From Antennarius striatus (Eukaryota > Chordata > Actinopteri > Lophiiformes > Antennariidae), in the NCBI RefSeq assembly GCF_040054535.1, contig NC_090795.1, forward strand, positions 9,044,501 to 9,108,500: 64,000 nucleotides of DNA, in the 5' to 3' direction. Position numbers and translations under genes: made by a program. Of the stretch, positions 1 through 60,139 are shown one piece after another (position 1 is the stretch's first letter; every line of letters starts with the position of its first letter). A model generated the notes under the pieces. The model searched no databases. It saw only the letters and a program-made list of their open reading frames with translations, and was not told where the DNA came from.

Positions 1-53
1 CATTACATGGGACTTATAAGACAGAAATTAAGTCAATATTTTTTTTTAATTCA

Positions 54-360
54 TTGTCACAACCGCTTCATCTGCTGTCATGGGAAGCTGGAGCCTATCC
101 CAGCTGGGATAGGGTGTAAGGTGGGGGATACTCCAGGCGTGACGCCAGTGCGGAGCCACACTGAGACATAGACAAACACGCACACACTCACACACTACAG
201 GCAATTTGGGACCGGCCAATTAACCTGAAGCGCATGTTTTTGGAGGTGGGAGGAAGCCGGAGAACCCGTACAGAACTCACACAGACACAGAGGGGGACGC
301 AAACCTGGAATCACCTTGCTGTGCGGCGACAGCACTAGCCACTGCGCCACCGTGTCACCC
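54..360 (-). repeat. tRNA-headed SINE-like fish repeat, near full length
   Basis: Read on the minus strand it begins GGGTGACACGGTGGCGCAGTGG (an A-box-like TGGCGCAGTGG), then a degraded B box, TTCTCCGGCTTCCTCCCACC, CCAAAAACATGC, TTAATTGG, and ends CCAGCTGGGATAGGCTCCAG...AAGCGGTTGTGACAATGAA. This is the abundant dispersed repeat of fish genomes. Confidence 0.75.
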
Positions 361-404
361 AAGTGTCAATCAACTTTTCTCAAATAATACGATTAAAATC
401 TGCA

Positions 405-490
405 ATGAACTGGCAACTTGTCGAGAGTACTGTATACCCTGCGTCTCGCCGGTCTGGATTCGGATAAGCGAGTGAAGATGAGATGATGAC
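405..490 (+). repeat. 3' fragment of the same SINE-like family
   Basis: AACTGGCAACTTGTCGAGAG, TATACCCTGCGTCTCGCC, and GGATTCGGATAAGCGAGTGA followed by AGATGAGATGATGA match the 3' part of the family (ctggcgacctgtccagggtg...gataagcg). It lies head-on to the copy at 54-360. Confidence 0.65.
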
Positions 491-2820
491 GATTGTCTCT
501 CTTCAAGAAGATAAATAAATCAATGAATGAATCAATCTAGCAATCAATATGCTTAAATTTACATTAACATCTATTTAAAAAACTATTATTTGTTATTTAG
601 TTTTTCTTTAAGAAGGTAGACTCAGAATAAAGCTTTATTTGAGCCCAGAGTGTTTTGTTAGGCTCATTCAAGTCTGGAGTTGGACTTAATTCTTAGCATC
701 CTTTGCGAAACAGGGGTAAGGTCAGTCAAACATCGTGCCTGTTTTGCTGTGGAGAGTTACAATAAACAGCTTCTATGATTCACATTATCACTGCCAATCC
801 ATGTGCTAATTGTCATGGAAGGATGAATCAAAAGACAAAAAGGAGCAAAGATCAAGATGGACTTGTGATACAAATAAATAACCGGTGAAAAACTAAGAAA
901 TTTCTTATTCCAAACAGTGAGAGACTTGCTTGGTCTCACGCCAAAGATGTGACTGATGTGAATAAAATGGTGGTTGAAGAAATGATGGGCTACTGGGATT
1001 ATATCCCTCAATCATTGAAGTCATCCATCCCTTCACTTTACAGACAGCACTGGTCAGAGTGAATTACTGTGTTGGATGAGTCTTAGGTCAGATCTCTTCA
1101 CAGTTAACAGAGATATATTAACACTGATTTTTGGAGTTGGCCAGAGCTATGACTTATCAAACCTCTTGCGGATGAGAGTGATAATGCGCTGCACTGCAGC
1201 ATGAAAGGGATTTCTCTGATGAGACTTTGGGGTCTTTTTAGGTTCAACCCGTTATCTGCCACTTGCAAATGTTTTACAGAGACAACTGCACACAGAGATA
1301 CCCTTGTAGACATGAATGCAACTGCTTTAGCTACAAGAATTATGATTTCATCTTGGCTCGGCATCCCACACCTAATCAACAGCTTGCCGACAATCCCAAC
1401 GGCTGAACACCAGAAAACCTGTACTTTGAAATTTATGACCCACGTGCCAGTCTGCCACTGCATTGCAGAGGAGAAAGTCAGTTGACATTCCCCACAGTGG
1501 TCCTGTCGGGGTTCAAATGCAGATTTTGTGCTTCAATTGAGCCAAAATTTGCTTCCTTTCTCGTTGCTTTTTCCACACCGGAACAGATAAGAATTTGTCT
1601 GTTGCTAATGCACACTGTGCACAAAGATAAAAATGCCTGCATGCACAGAACACACCCTTACAGGCGCATACACTCAACGCAGGGAGTGGAAGTCACCTCC
1701 GGCTGTATAACAGCAGGAAACAATTTCGACGTACGGATTATTGTACAGACACGCGCAAAGAAATCCACTCAGAAACTGTAAAAGAACATTTTCACATTTG
1801 AAATTGTCCACTTTTATTTATAAAAGGCTTGATCAATATACACTTACCAAGTGCATTTAGCTACTTAACGATCGAAAATGCAGTCTTGATCAATAAAAAC
1901 ACACATGAGCAGTTTTGCAGTCTGTTCAAACACACACATATGAGGCAGGTGTGCTGTTCTCTCTCTTCTCCCGGGGCTGTATGATTTACTGGTTTAACAC
2001 TGAATCGTAGATGCTGGGGTTGTGAGTCTCTACTGCAGCAGCCAGAACAAAGATGCTGTAGTATATTGTTCGCTTTTTTTCCCCAAGGATCCTCTGCTAT
2101 GCAAACATTGGATTTACTAACGTTAACACACAGCGGCCTCTCTCTCCAACCACAGCATGACATCTCCTTCCCTCTCTCTGTTTAATTGTAATATATTGCT
2201 CTGCAGATGAATCCATTTCACATGATGAAAAATCCGTACGTTGTGGGGAAAAAAACCTTTAATAACATGTGTTATTAAACATGGTTAAATTTATACCATT
2301 GCAGTTTTTAACACCCCAATATTTGCTCAATAATCAATTTCAATACCTTATGCATGGAGGAAGAATGCTGTTGCGCTGTAATTCTCTTTGACACATCACA
2401 GTATCTGACGCCATGCAGTATTATTGATACACGGTTAATGTGAGGATGCTAATGCACTTTTTCTTTAATGATTATCATAATGCTCATTAGTCATTCTTCC
2501 TCAGAAAGCTCATGTTTTTTGGTTTTGCCATTCCAATAATATGCCTGCAGGTTCTTCTCAGTGACAAATGTTCTAAAGTTAACGATTCATCAGGAGCAGG
2601 AAACATGTTGGGCTGTATGCCATAAGGAGACAGGGTTACCCTTGCAAGGGAATCAAAATTTCCCACCTGCTTTATAGGAAGATTAAAGTCATGCACAACA
2701 TAAATGGACACACACTTTAATGTTGTTGTTTTGATGTGGTTTGTCATTTAGTTGAATATAGTTGAATTAGTATGTGAATACTCAAAAGATTTGTCTGAAA
2801 ATTACATAACCCTTATCTGA

Positions 2821-2868
2821 TATAGATAGATAGATAGACGGATACTTTATTAATCCTAGAGGAAATTG
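2821..2868 (+). repeat. AGATAGATAGA-type dispersed repeat tail
   Basis: (ATAG)n followed by ACTTTATTAATCCTAGAGGA and AATTGTG is a common dispersed repeat end in teleosts; the reverse form occurs at 50806-50846. Confidence 0.6.
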
Positions 2869-4302
2869 TGTTGTGTATTGGTCACCACTGGTTTAGGTTT
2901 AAGTCTTAAGCACGATAGTGAATAACAGAATAGCTGCTGAGGGGGCTGTGCATCATTTAAAAAAACTGTAGATGTTTTGTCCCATGGCTCCCAATGGGCC
3001 CCAAAATGCTATAATTACGACAACAGTGTTGTGTGCTTCTTGTTGTGTTTGGGTTCCTGTGCTCCTACAGGTACTGACCTCTGCCTCTCCTACAGATGGT
3101 AATTGAGTGTGTCTGCTTCCTCCTGCTCAAACACTGGGAGGCTGCTGCCAGTGGACCATTGCTAACTTGAATTGTACCCAAAGCGGCTTACTCCTGTTTT
3201 TTTCGTAGTGGTTTTCTTCCAGTTTATATTTGTGACTAAATTGCCTTATACATGTTCATGAGTTCCATACTCCCTTTTTTCCATTGTTTAACTGTTGTTC
3301 CCCTGGATATCATTTGAGGTATTATTAAATATATGACTACAATATGAATCCAACTACTTACCTTCAAGCCCGACTCTGTTAATCATCTGTAAGAGAGAAA
3401 TGGAAAGAAAGGTGTAGGAGAAATGAGAGGACTCAGTGAGAGATGAGAGAAAAACAAGTTCATAGATCTTCATCACAAATATTGGCCGGTGGGGACAGGC
3501 TGTCAGAATTACACTGCATATCATTAAATCCACATCTGCTGCGCTGACTTTAAATTATAAAACAAATTCAGCTCTCCTCCCCACTTCAATCCACCCTTAT
3601 GCCACATGAACTGCACAAACTTTAATGCATAATCAATACTAATTCAAGAATTGTGAAGTCTTTGCTTCCTGCAGTTGTTGCCTATCTTCACAGACCAAAG
3701 CAATAGATCAGCTTCAGTAATTCATTATTAAACTCTATGCAACTGATAAAAAAACACACAAAAGAATGTGGTGTGCATGTTCACATCTGATGTACAGTGC
3801 TTGTTCCCATGTTTCAGAATGGCTGGTTTGGTCTGGAGTTAATCTGCACTGTGTTCTTATGACTCATTTAGCAGAGGCAGAAGGAAGAGATAAGAAAATT
3901 GCCTTCGATTTGTGGTTAGTCACAATTTTTCACCATCCTTACAGTTCCTCCTAGTGCATACTTCAGACATTAATGTCTCAGTATTTGATTCCAAACAGGT
4001 CAATAGAAAGAGAATTTTAATTTCCTTGTTTCAAACCTGAGTAGTTGCAACTGTGGCCATTCTCCCCACAGGGGCTAGCACAGATATTGATTAGGTGATG
4101 AAATGGTAAAAAGTAACTTGTGGGGAAATGCTGACTCTGGAGTCATTAATAAATTAATCTGAGACTCTTCTGTTAACTAAGTCATAGTTTCAGTAACATT
4201 TCAAGCAGAAAAGCCATTCTAATTTTAATATGTGGCAATTATTCAGCCATTGTTCCATCACTGTTTCATTTTCCATGACTTAGTCTTATGTAGTATAAAC
4301 TT

Positions 4303-4334
4303 TGAACACATAGTGTGTGAACACTATGTGTTCA
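4303..4334. repeat. perfect inverted repeat, 14-bp arms
   Basis: TGAACACATAGTGT, loop GTGA, ACACTATGTGTTCA. Confidence 0.9.
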
Positions 4335-6856
4335 CATTAGAGAATAATCCCCAGGCACAAAAAGTATAAACAAACTACAAAAAAAACAGCTCAACCGTGT
4401 AGTCAGTTCTCATTTTGGTAACAGTATGTGGAAAAGTTTTTGTCATCTACAAAAGACTGTCACAAATAGCGAGGAAAGTGAGCAGTTAAGAGAGAGTATA
4501 ATTTTTTTAAACAGCCTTTAAACAGGTGCGCTGTCAACCAGCCTGGCCCATGGTGAAAGTAGCTATATAGTCAGTCATACTGTATATTCAACAGATGCTA
4601 ACTCTTCTCATCCATCATGAATACTGCTTTCTGTAGAATCATTTCTTTGTTTAGAAAACCAAAAGAGAAACCAAAATAATATTTGTCATTTAGTATGTTA
4701 TTTGCTGTCATATTTAAAAGATGACACCAATTGCATTGACATTATTTGGATCTATTTTGAATGTTTCAACCTTAAAATCTACAATTCAACAATAAATCAT
4801 TGTTGATATTCAACATTTCTGTATCTCTAAAGGGCACTTTGCTAATAAAGACTGACCGCTGTTATTTAATATGAACCAACTGCACCTCTAGCACCTGGAC
4901 GACCTGCGTGTCTCTGTGGTCAAGGCCACTAGATGGACACAAGTTTTCATGTCTCATTAGCAGAAGGGGGAGTTAATGTGTTGGGACATCAGGCATGACA
5001 ACCCCCACCCCTCGTCCTTGGGTAAATGTGTGTATTCTCCCACTCATTTCATTAAATTGCCAAAGCTAGCCGTTGGAAGTGTGCTGTTCATTAAACCTGC
5101 ATCACTGAGACAGAGAGGAGAGATGGATCCTAATCAGAATGGAGGGAAATGATTTGTGAGCAACTGCTTCTCTATGTCAGTGAGACGCTGTATTCATGTC
5201 TGCAGATGTCTGACTTGACTGTCTCTGTTGCAGGTGGGCGTATATCCTTGTGATATAGTGTTCAGTCAGACTAGAATGTCACTCAGGTTTATTGAAAGCT
5301 TGGTTAAATTGATTAATTTCTAATGGGGGCGGCGCAACATTCTCCAGTTGTTATGGCTTATGTTTACAGAATATAAAAACCTCTTGATGAACTTGATGAA
5401 TAACTCGATTATATGTCAATATCCACCAATTGCTGCATCTCTCCCACCCTTTTTCTCATGACACTGTATATGAAATGGTTTGTTCATCTTGCTAATTATA
5501 CCGCATCTAATGATGCATATGAAAAGCAATCAGCGAGATAGCAGAGGAGCAGCTATAATAACTTAGGGGAAGCAGGAGATTGCAATGCCCCCACTGGCTC
5601 CACCACCACACAAACACACATTACATTGGAATCCACACTGGCTGCAATTAACATTCCATATGCTATAGAATTAATGTTCTAGATATGACTCTGTGGTGTA
5701 TTTAAACTAGAATGCCTACACACATATTCTCACATATGGGGGTGTGTAGGAGAATTATATATGTTACACATGTCTAACGAGTTGTTTTCTCACGTTGAAA
5801 TTTTTTTTTTTTGCATCTGTTCTGCATGCATTTATCTGTTAACATGCGCCGTTCATGACAACTGTGGGTTCTGTGTGAACAGTGTGCGCTGTAACCGTGT
5901 AGTGTATCAAGAGCAGCTTAAATAATTTACTCACTGCTCATTCAAGCTCAATACTTTTTACACCTTTCCCGCAGCAACAGCTGGATCTCTGCGTCATGTC
6001 CTCCATGCACACCTAATGACAAGTGATGTGCGATAGTGTAAACATGACATGTGCATCACTTATGCACTCTTTCTCATTGTCATATTATTTTAAATATCAT
6101 TGAGAGAAGGAATACTTTGAGGTTTTCAGGTGTAAATGCTAAATATTGAATAATTCATTGTGAGCCTCTGCCTGTGGTGCATTGCTCAATCAGCACAAAT
6201 CGAATAGAGGAAAACCCACATGTGCATAACTTATGTGCCTAACCTTCACTTTTTATCAGCTTTGGACAGAACCTTAATAGATAAATGTATTTCAATACAC
6301 AGATTCTGACTAACATGATGCACAATTAGATGTATGCAGCTGCTGGAATGTCCCTTTTAGCTGTGGCGACTGATTTAATATGAACTACATTTCAGTCCAT
6401 AATCCTAATGGTCTATTAGTCGGAGTGATTATTCAAGGCGTTAAGATTTGAAAGATTCGGCTGCTCTTAATGGCTACTTCAGCTTTAAAGTTTTGGACTG
6501 GAGCCCAAGCAGCTCTCCAGGATGACCAGGGAGGCGTTTTTCCTCTGAGGCTAGTTTCACGTGTTTGAGTTTAACTATTTACGCACAATTCATCATCCTC
6601 ATCCTTATTATGCCACCCATGTCTTAGTGAACAGCGATTCAGTGCGTTTTCATGTGAGGATCTAGGGGATGTGCATGCCCTGGTCTCCTCGGCTGTGTTT
6701 TAACTGATGTGGGAAAACGAGGCATGACAGGTCCTCCCAAATTGAAATGTCAGCCATCACATTAATTCCACAGAATCAGTGTAAGAGAGAAGGAGAGGAG
6801 AAGAAGTGTGTCCACCAAATCTATGACCCCTTATACCCTTCCATCTGAGTGATTTA

Positions 6857-6877
6857 ACACACACACACACACACACA
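6857..6877 (+). repeat. (CA)n microsatellite
   Basis: About ten CA units, about 190 bases before exon W1. Confidence 0.9.
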
Positions 6878-7003
6878 TTTCTTTTAATTTTTAATTGACC
6901 GCAGAATCTCCAATTATTCTACATCACCGTCTTCTTTTGCCTCTCTACCTCTGGATCGGACGCTAAAACACCCTGTCGTTCTCTCTTCCCCTCCCCCTAA
7001 TGT

Positions 7004-7067
7004 CCTCTCTCTCTCTTTCACTCTCTCTCTGTCTGTCTCTCTCGCCCTCTCCCTCTCTCTCTCTCTT
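7004..7067 (+). repeat. (CT)n tract forming the polypyrimidine tract of exon W1
   Basis: Nearly pure CT repeats run up to the TTAG acceptor at 7066-7069. Confidence 0.9.
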
Positions 7068-7069
7068 AG

Positions 7070-55152
<48,083 letters not shown>

Positions 55153-55475
55153 TGACAGCAGCACAACAAGCCCCTTGGGGCCATTTTGGAGCCCCAGGGA
55201 TGAGGGACCCCTTTCATCCAGTGCCTTGACCCAGTATCCACCTCTAGCTCCAGGCCAAACATGGGCCAACACCTGCCCTGTGTGACCCACAAAGCACTAC
55301 GGTCCTCAGCCAGGCACAGTACCAAGTCAGTCAAATGCATCACAGAGGACATTACTGGCTTCTCCCTCTTCTCAACATTATACTACATTTTCTCTTCCTC
55401 ACTGCACACATAACATCAAGTAAGGACAACTCAGCAGTCAGTGTCTCTGCAATAAAGATCTGCAAAATCCACGCC
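55153..55475 (+). other. myrip: myrip 3' UTR with poly(A) signal
   Basis: The sequence after the stop has no coding look and reaches AATAAA at 55451-55456, a likely first poly(A) signal. Further AATAAA copies at 56186-56191 and 56220-56225 could serve a longer 3' UTR. The exact end is inferred. Confidence 0.5.
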
Positions 55476-58245
55476 AACCAGCCGAAAGAGTATCTTATGG
55501 ACAAGAGTATTGTGATTTACTGTACAAAAATTACGTGAATCTTTCTGTGATTCATTGTCCCAAAAAAAAAAAATTTAATCGTCTTTTTAATGCATCTTCT
55601 TTTTCACCAAATGAAATGTCGTAAGGAATCATTTCAAACTTGAAGGCCCTTCAAACCTTTTTTTGAAATAATTGTTATTTTTCACCCACAGCTATCAGAT
55701 GGTAATCCTCATTTGGGGAATGATTGTAACATCTTTGACATTTTACTGTTTTCTTTTAAACCATTTTTTAAAAGGTCACGCTCTAACCACAATACAGTTT
55801 TTAGATGTCCTCCCCACGATGAAAGTTTTAGATGGTTACAATACAGTGTAAGAAAAAGCACAGAAATGTGTCTGTAAACAGCCTCCAAATCGTAATTAAT
55901 AGAACTGTTTGGTGTTTTGGAAAATAAATTTTTGCAGTGGCTTTACAGGAGTCGATAGATACCGCTGACACAGTGCAGCAGCTCAGCAGCCGAAAACAGA
56001 GCTCACTCAAAATGCTAAAAAACATTATAGCACTGTCTCAAACATGTCTGAGGTCTCACTTCAGTCTGACACAATTCGGCAGGAAGCAGTGTCTCCAAAT
56101 GTTATTCCCCTTTAGATTCAAAACATCGAGCCATTCTGGACTTCTACAGCTTGCTGTTACAGACATGTTTTGAAGTAAAAGTCAAAATAAATTCACCTTT
56201 TAATTCTAATATTTACAAAAATAAACTCTGAGCTGTCCTCCTGCCAGTAGACGGCTCTGGATAAAAACTACAGTAAATATGATTGTCTGGATGTTCATTC
56301 GCCCAGATCCTCCAGCTCTGTTAGTGCCTCTCTTCAACAGAGATCCTTGACTGTTACCAGCTGTCAGTCAGTGAGCAGTAGCTCCGTCCCTCTGCTGTAA
56401 AAGGCACATAGCAGAGTACAGATTCAAGCATTTAGAGTATGATGTTTAATTGTAAGTATTATATTTTTCTAGTGTTTCAGATAGTTTGCTAAATATTCTG
56501 CTGCTATTGGTTAGGATTATAATACCAAATTGTTGTTACTAATGTACAGCAAGGAAAAATGATGAGCTAGATATTTATACATTTTAATAAATTATGGATT
56601 AGTTTCAACAGTGGTATCAATTTCTCCTCTAGCTCTCCATGGCCAAAATGTACATCTGTTTTCTTTAATTAACGACAGCTGTCATAATTTAATAGGGATT
56701 TGCTCTAAACTTTTTCCAGAAAATAAGTCCCTAGAAGTAACATAGACTCCAGCCTTACTGTGAAAGCTGTGGGCTTTTTCAAAGGAGTGATTTAAAATAA
56801 GGTTTGAATAATCTCTGAATGTTGGAGACACTCAGTTAAACCTAAGTCTCCACAGATTTGGTTTTAAGATTTGGTTCAGCTTTCCTTCACCCAACTCATT
56901 TTATTCCCTGACGTCTCCATCATTTCATTTCAAATGTGGCCTTTAATTTTAACACAAATGTATTGACTTGATTTCTACTCACCGGGTCATTACTGAACAT
57001 TTCTGTTGCATTGAGAAAGATTTTTACATAATGAATTATGATGGGCTATATAACAAATGCCATGAAACCATTAATTTTGTTATGAGCAGTTTATTTTTGT
57101 ACTTTACTGAACATTTTTACGCAATACCACTGAAATACGTGCTATTGCAACTACTGAAGTCTTTGTCTCCTCACAGGAGGCGTCCTCAGTCATTCCTATC
57201 AGATTCTCTCACGTGTGGTGATGAAAAATGCTTTGGCTGTGTGCTTTCATTTACTATGTGATATTCTGCCAGATATGATGATGGTGAATGTAAGAAAATA
57301 GAGATGGTATCATACATTTTTGGAGAGGCTAGTACAATTCATACTGTATTAATACCCATAAAAACTCACTTTGAGAATACTGCCTTTCATTTGCATTACT
57401 AGCATTTGTCAGTATCGCTGTTAGTGATGCACACTGTTGTCACAAACAGAGCATAAGAGTATAATTGGGTTTCCGGAAGGGCTGCATGAAATAAAAGGTG
57501 TGACGATCTCCAGTATGAATGCTCTGCTCCTTTTGTTAGTGACCTGTTCATCCCAGACTTTTACATCTCTCATTTTCACACTTACTCTGTACCTACTCTG
57601 TAGGTGTTGATGTATGGAAGCATGTTTTATCAAAATTGATGTAAGATTTCCCACAAGAAGCACAGCAACAAGGGTCCAATCATCAGTGTCCTGTATTTTT
57701 CTAATGTAAAAAAATAATATATCAACACAGAATTTATTAATATATGTATATGTGTTAAAATGAAAATGATATCAAATATGTGTATTGCCCAATCGTAGTT
57801 GAGCAATCTGTCAATGTTGTGTCCAAGACGCTGTGTGTAATTGTCAAGATTTGTAGGTCTGGATTCATAAAGGAAGTCTAATTTACTACTGTAAATGTGT
57901 CCCAGTTACTCAGAAATTATTAAATGCAGACAGAGCTAAAAGAATTTTTTCTTTTGTCCTGTTTAAATCCAGTTTGAATGAGATCCCCTGTGAACAGCTC
58001 CACAAGTGTTCACTTTTATGTGCAAGCGTTTATTGCAATCCATTTGACAAGTTGAGTAAAAATATCAAGCAAAAAATACAGATTCTCCATGTGCCACAGT
58101 ATTCTGAGAAAAAAAATGTATTATGAAATGAATAAAATTTGAAAACCTAAAGTTTTGTTGTTTGGAAGAAATTGTCTGTTATGCACCTGCAATTAGAGGA
58201 AAACTACAAGCAAAATGATGAGCAGATCCAATCACTACATCCTGG
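55476..58245. other. myrip to prlh2 intergenic region
   Basis: Convergent 3' ends. AT-rich; no RNA gene, repeat family or conserved ORF recognised. A 78-codon plus frame ends at 56173 near AATAAA but has no partner. Confidence 0.6.
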
Positions 58246-58393
58246 TTTATTAATATAGAATGCATTTTTATTTACAGGAATTTTTAGGTAGAATCCTAAC
58301 CATGGTCTAATAGCAGACACATATAGCTGGGCTAGAGCAAAAGGGAAATGACCTCAATTAAGACAAAACTGAAGACACTCTGAAGACGAGCTG

Positions 58394-58590
58394 TCAATCC
58401 CTGTCCTCGCCTTCCAGCATGCGTCCGAGGTTGTCCTTGTCTCTGAGGCTGTTGAGCAGCAGTGACAACATGCTGATGACAGGTTGCATCCCACCGTTGC
58501 GCAGAGGCTCCACGCTATTGTGCCTTTTCCCAAAGCGTCCGATAGGTCTCACTCCACGCCCTACGTACCAGAATGGGTCGATCTCTGGAC
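58394..58590 (-). CDS. prlh2: prlh2 second coding exon: hormone and C-terminal tail
   Basis: The acceptor is CGGCTTCCAG. The exon opens with two bases completing Ser and encodes PEIDPFWYVGRGVRPIGRF, GKR, then a tail containing MQPVISMLSLLLNSLRDKD and ending EGEDRD, stop TGA at 58396-58394. AATAAA on the minus strand at 58273-58268 and 58251-58246 are candidate poly(A) signals. Confidence 0.93.
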
Positions 58591-59543
58591 CTGGAAGCCG
58601 CACACACACACATCAGTGAAAACCAAAAGCCAGATTTTTTGATTCTTTAACATTTTGTATGGTTAAAGGAAAAATTAATTTCATTGGTCCATTAAAATCA
58701 AACCTAACCCTCAAAGTTTCATTTGCCAAGTTATTCCAAGCAATCAAATGATTAGTCTTCCATTCATTTTTCGTTACATCAAAATAAAATTCCGACTTCA
58801 AAAAACACACTCCCATATTTCTCTTTACTTTGGTATTATGTTTATATATAAAGGAAACAGACACACTATTATTAAAGTAATAATAACAGTAATGATAACA
58901 ATAATATCCAAAGCTGGAATCAATTCCAGTGGACTGATTTAAACAGATTTGGAGAGCCGTGACCTGGATAACCATGAACCTACACAGACAATAACAGTAA
59001 TATACCTCTAATAGAATTATTTGAAAAATTCCGAAACAACAATCATACTTGGTGTAGATTAAATTGTGACAATGTACATACATAGACTGCATGAAAATTA
59101 GAAGGTGAGGATGATCCTTAAATAAATTGTCTCTTTTGTAAAACAGCACCCAAAGCTAAAATGCAATAAATAGCTTCTTGATATTCAGAGAGGCTTTACA
59201 ACTGTAACTTTTTGAAAACATAATTTTGAGAAGTAAAAACAGGAAAAATAAGTTTATTTTCCAGATATATCTTCTCTCGATTGTCACAAGACATAGAAGA
59301 ACATCACTGTGAACTCATAATTAAAAGTCACAAAAAAGATTATTATGTTCTGATAAAGGCTAAATTAATCCAATACTTACTTCTATTGTCAACATTGTGA
59401 ACGATGTGAAAGTCATGCTCCACCGTGGTGCTGTGAGCACTGCTGAAACTAAAGGAAAGGAAGAGGAGCAGCGTCAGGGCTACAAACAGCGAGCGGCTTG
59501 TCAGGACGCAGAGCTGGACATCAACCGCTCTCCCAGGCAGCAT
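58394..59543 (-). CDS. prlh2: prlh2 (teleost PrRP / C-RFa) prepropeptide, two coding exons
   Basis: Precursor of the RFamide hormone known in fish as C-RFa or PrRP, a ligand of PrRP-type receptors (GPR10 family). Two exons (59381-59543 and 58394-58590) join in phase 1 to give 119 residues. Residues 1 to about 36 are a signal peptide with an uninterrupted Leu/Phe/Val core. After a short linker (HSTTVEHDF...DNR) comes SPEIDPFWYVGRGVRPIGRF at residues 55-74, then Gly-Lys-Arg, the amidation and cleavage signal, and a 42-residue tail. The hormone matches the published carp C-RFa sequence as I remember it. The amino end of the hormone lies exactly at the splice junction, its Ser codon being split. 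Teleosts also carry a second gene (prlh) whose peptide differs; the symbol prlh2 follows the C-RFa form, and some annotations use prlh. Confidence 0.93.
58591..59380 (-). other. prlh2: prlh2 intron 2
   Basis: GT-AG intron of 790 bases, AT-rich. A 178-codon minus frame runs across it but is cut by the intron borders and resembles no known protein; treated as chance. Confidence 0.85.
59381..59543 (-). CDS. prlh2: prlh2 first coding exon: signal peptide
   Basis: Start ATG is at 59543-59541, preceded by the acceptor CTCTGCAG (exon begins at 59564). It encodes 54 residues, MLPGRAVDV... then the hydrophobic core VALTLLLFLSFSFSSA. The donor is AGAA|GTAAGT. Starting here gives a signal peptide with an n-region of about 19 residues. 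Confidence 0.9.
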
Positions 59544-59564
59544 GCTGTAGAGTTGCCAGAGGCA

Positions 59565-60053
59565 CTGCAGAGGATGGATGGATGTTGTTCAGTCAAGTAT
59601 CACCCACTCAAGACTCATGAAAGAACACCAGAAACTGAAACTTAAAAATCAAACGTATAGTGTGAAGTTATGAAATTTTAGTCAGGTAAGATCACCTTAA
59701 AAAACACTTGGTAGAAAATGTTTTACTTTTTGTAGGAACCAATAGCAACATTATTTATAAGAGAATTAAATATACAATGGAACATTTAGTCTATTCAACT
59801 TCACAAAAAGGAACCTGATGCTCATACATGAAGATTATTGTATAAAGTGCAAGCATTAAGGTCCATAAGCTATTATTATAAAAATACAAAATATCTTAGT
59901 AAATGTTTTAAACATTCACTAAATTAGTAATTGGGCACAGCTTAATATTGGAATAGTAAAATTTGCATGAATACATAAGTCTTCTTGCATCAAGATTTAC
60001 ATTTGCAGGATAATAAAATAAATTGATGAAGTATTCGACAGGCAGTTTCTTAC
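59565..60053 (-). other. prlh2: prlh2 intron 1 (putative)
   Basis: Intron of 489 bases between the putative non-coding exon and the signal-peptide exon, with GTAAGA donor and CTCTGCAG acceptor. Nothing else seen in it. Confidence 0.5.
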
Positions 60054-60108
60054 CCTGAACTTTGGTTACGGGTTGAGGTCAGCTGGCAGAGGTCTGAAGT
60101 TGTTTTTC
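60054..60108 (-). other. prlh2: putative non-coding first exon of prlh2
   Basis: On the minus strand a TATATATAG box (60137-60129) lies about 25-30 bases before this stretch, which ends in a strong donor GTTCAGG|GTAAGA at 60054/60053. It would splice to the acceptor at 59565-59566, placing the start ATG in exon 2, as expected for a small hormone gene. The start point is inferred from the TATA spacing. Confidence 0.55.
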
Positions 60109-60128
60109 TTGAGCAGGTGTGCTCCAGC

Positions 60129-60137
60129 CTATATATC
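60129..60137 (-). promoter_or_regulatory. prlh2: TATA box of prlh2
   Basis: TATATATAG on the minus strand, about 590 bases upstream of the coding ATG and correctly spaced from a donor-bounded short exon. A TGACGT half-CRE lies about 30-40 bases further upstream near 60168-60173. Confidence 0.5.
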
Positions 60138-60139
60138 CA

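Larger units (their letters stand above)
1..7069 (+). other. myrip: 5' part of window, inferred myrip intron
   Basis: No exon could be supported. It holds two SINE-like pieces, an AGATAGATAGA tail, a hairpin at 4303 and a small CA tract. Exon W1 starts inside a codon, so at least one coding exon lies upstream and this stretch should be intron. Confidence 0.7.

Noticed and set aside
1..7069. Search for the MYRIP start exon (GRKLDLSGL-like)
   Set aside because: No frame in this stretch resembles it; it must lie upstream.
55937..56173. 78-codon ORF followed by AATAAA, possible alternative last exon of myrip
   Set aside because: The acceptor-like CTTTACAG would enter in a frame that stops after six codons from exon W14, so it does not extend MYRIP.
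58613..59149. 178-codon minus-strand ORF
   Set aside because: Lies inside the prlh2 intron; composition is chance-like and the intron borders are clear.
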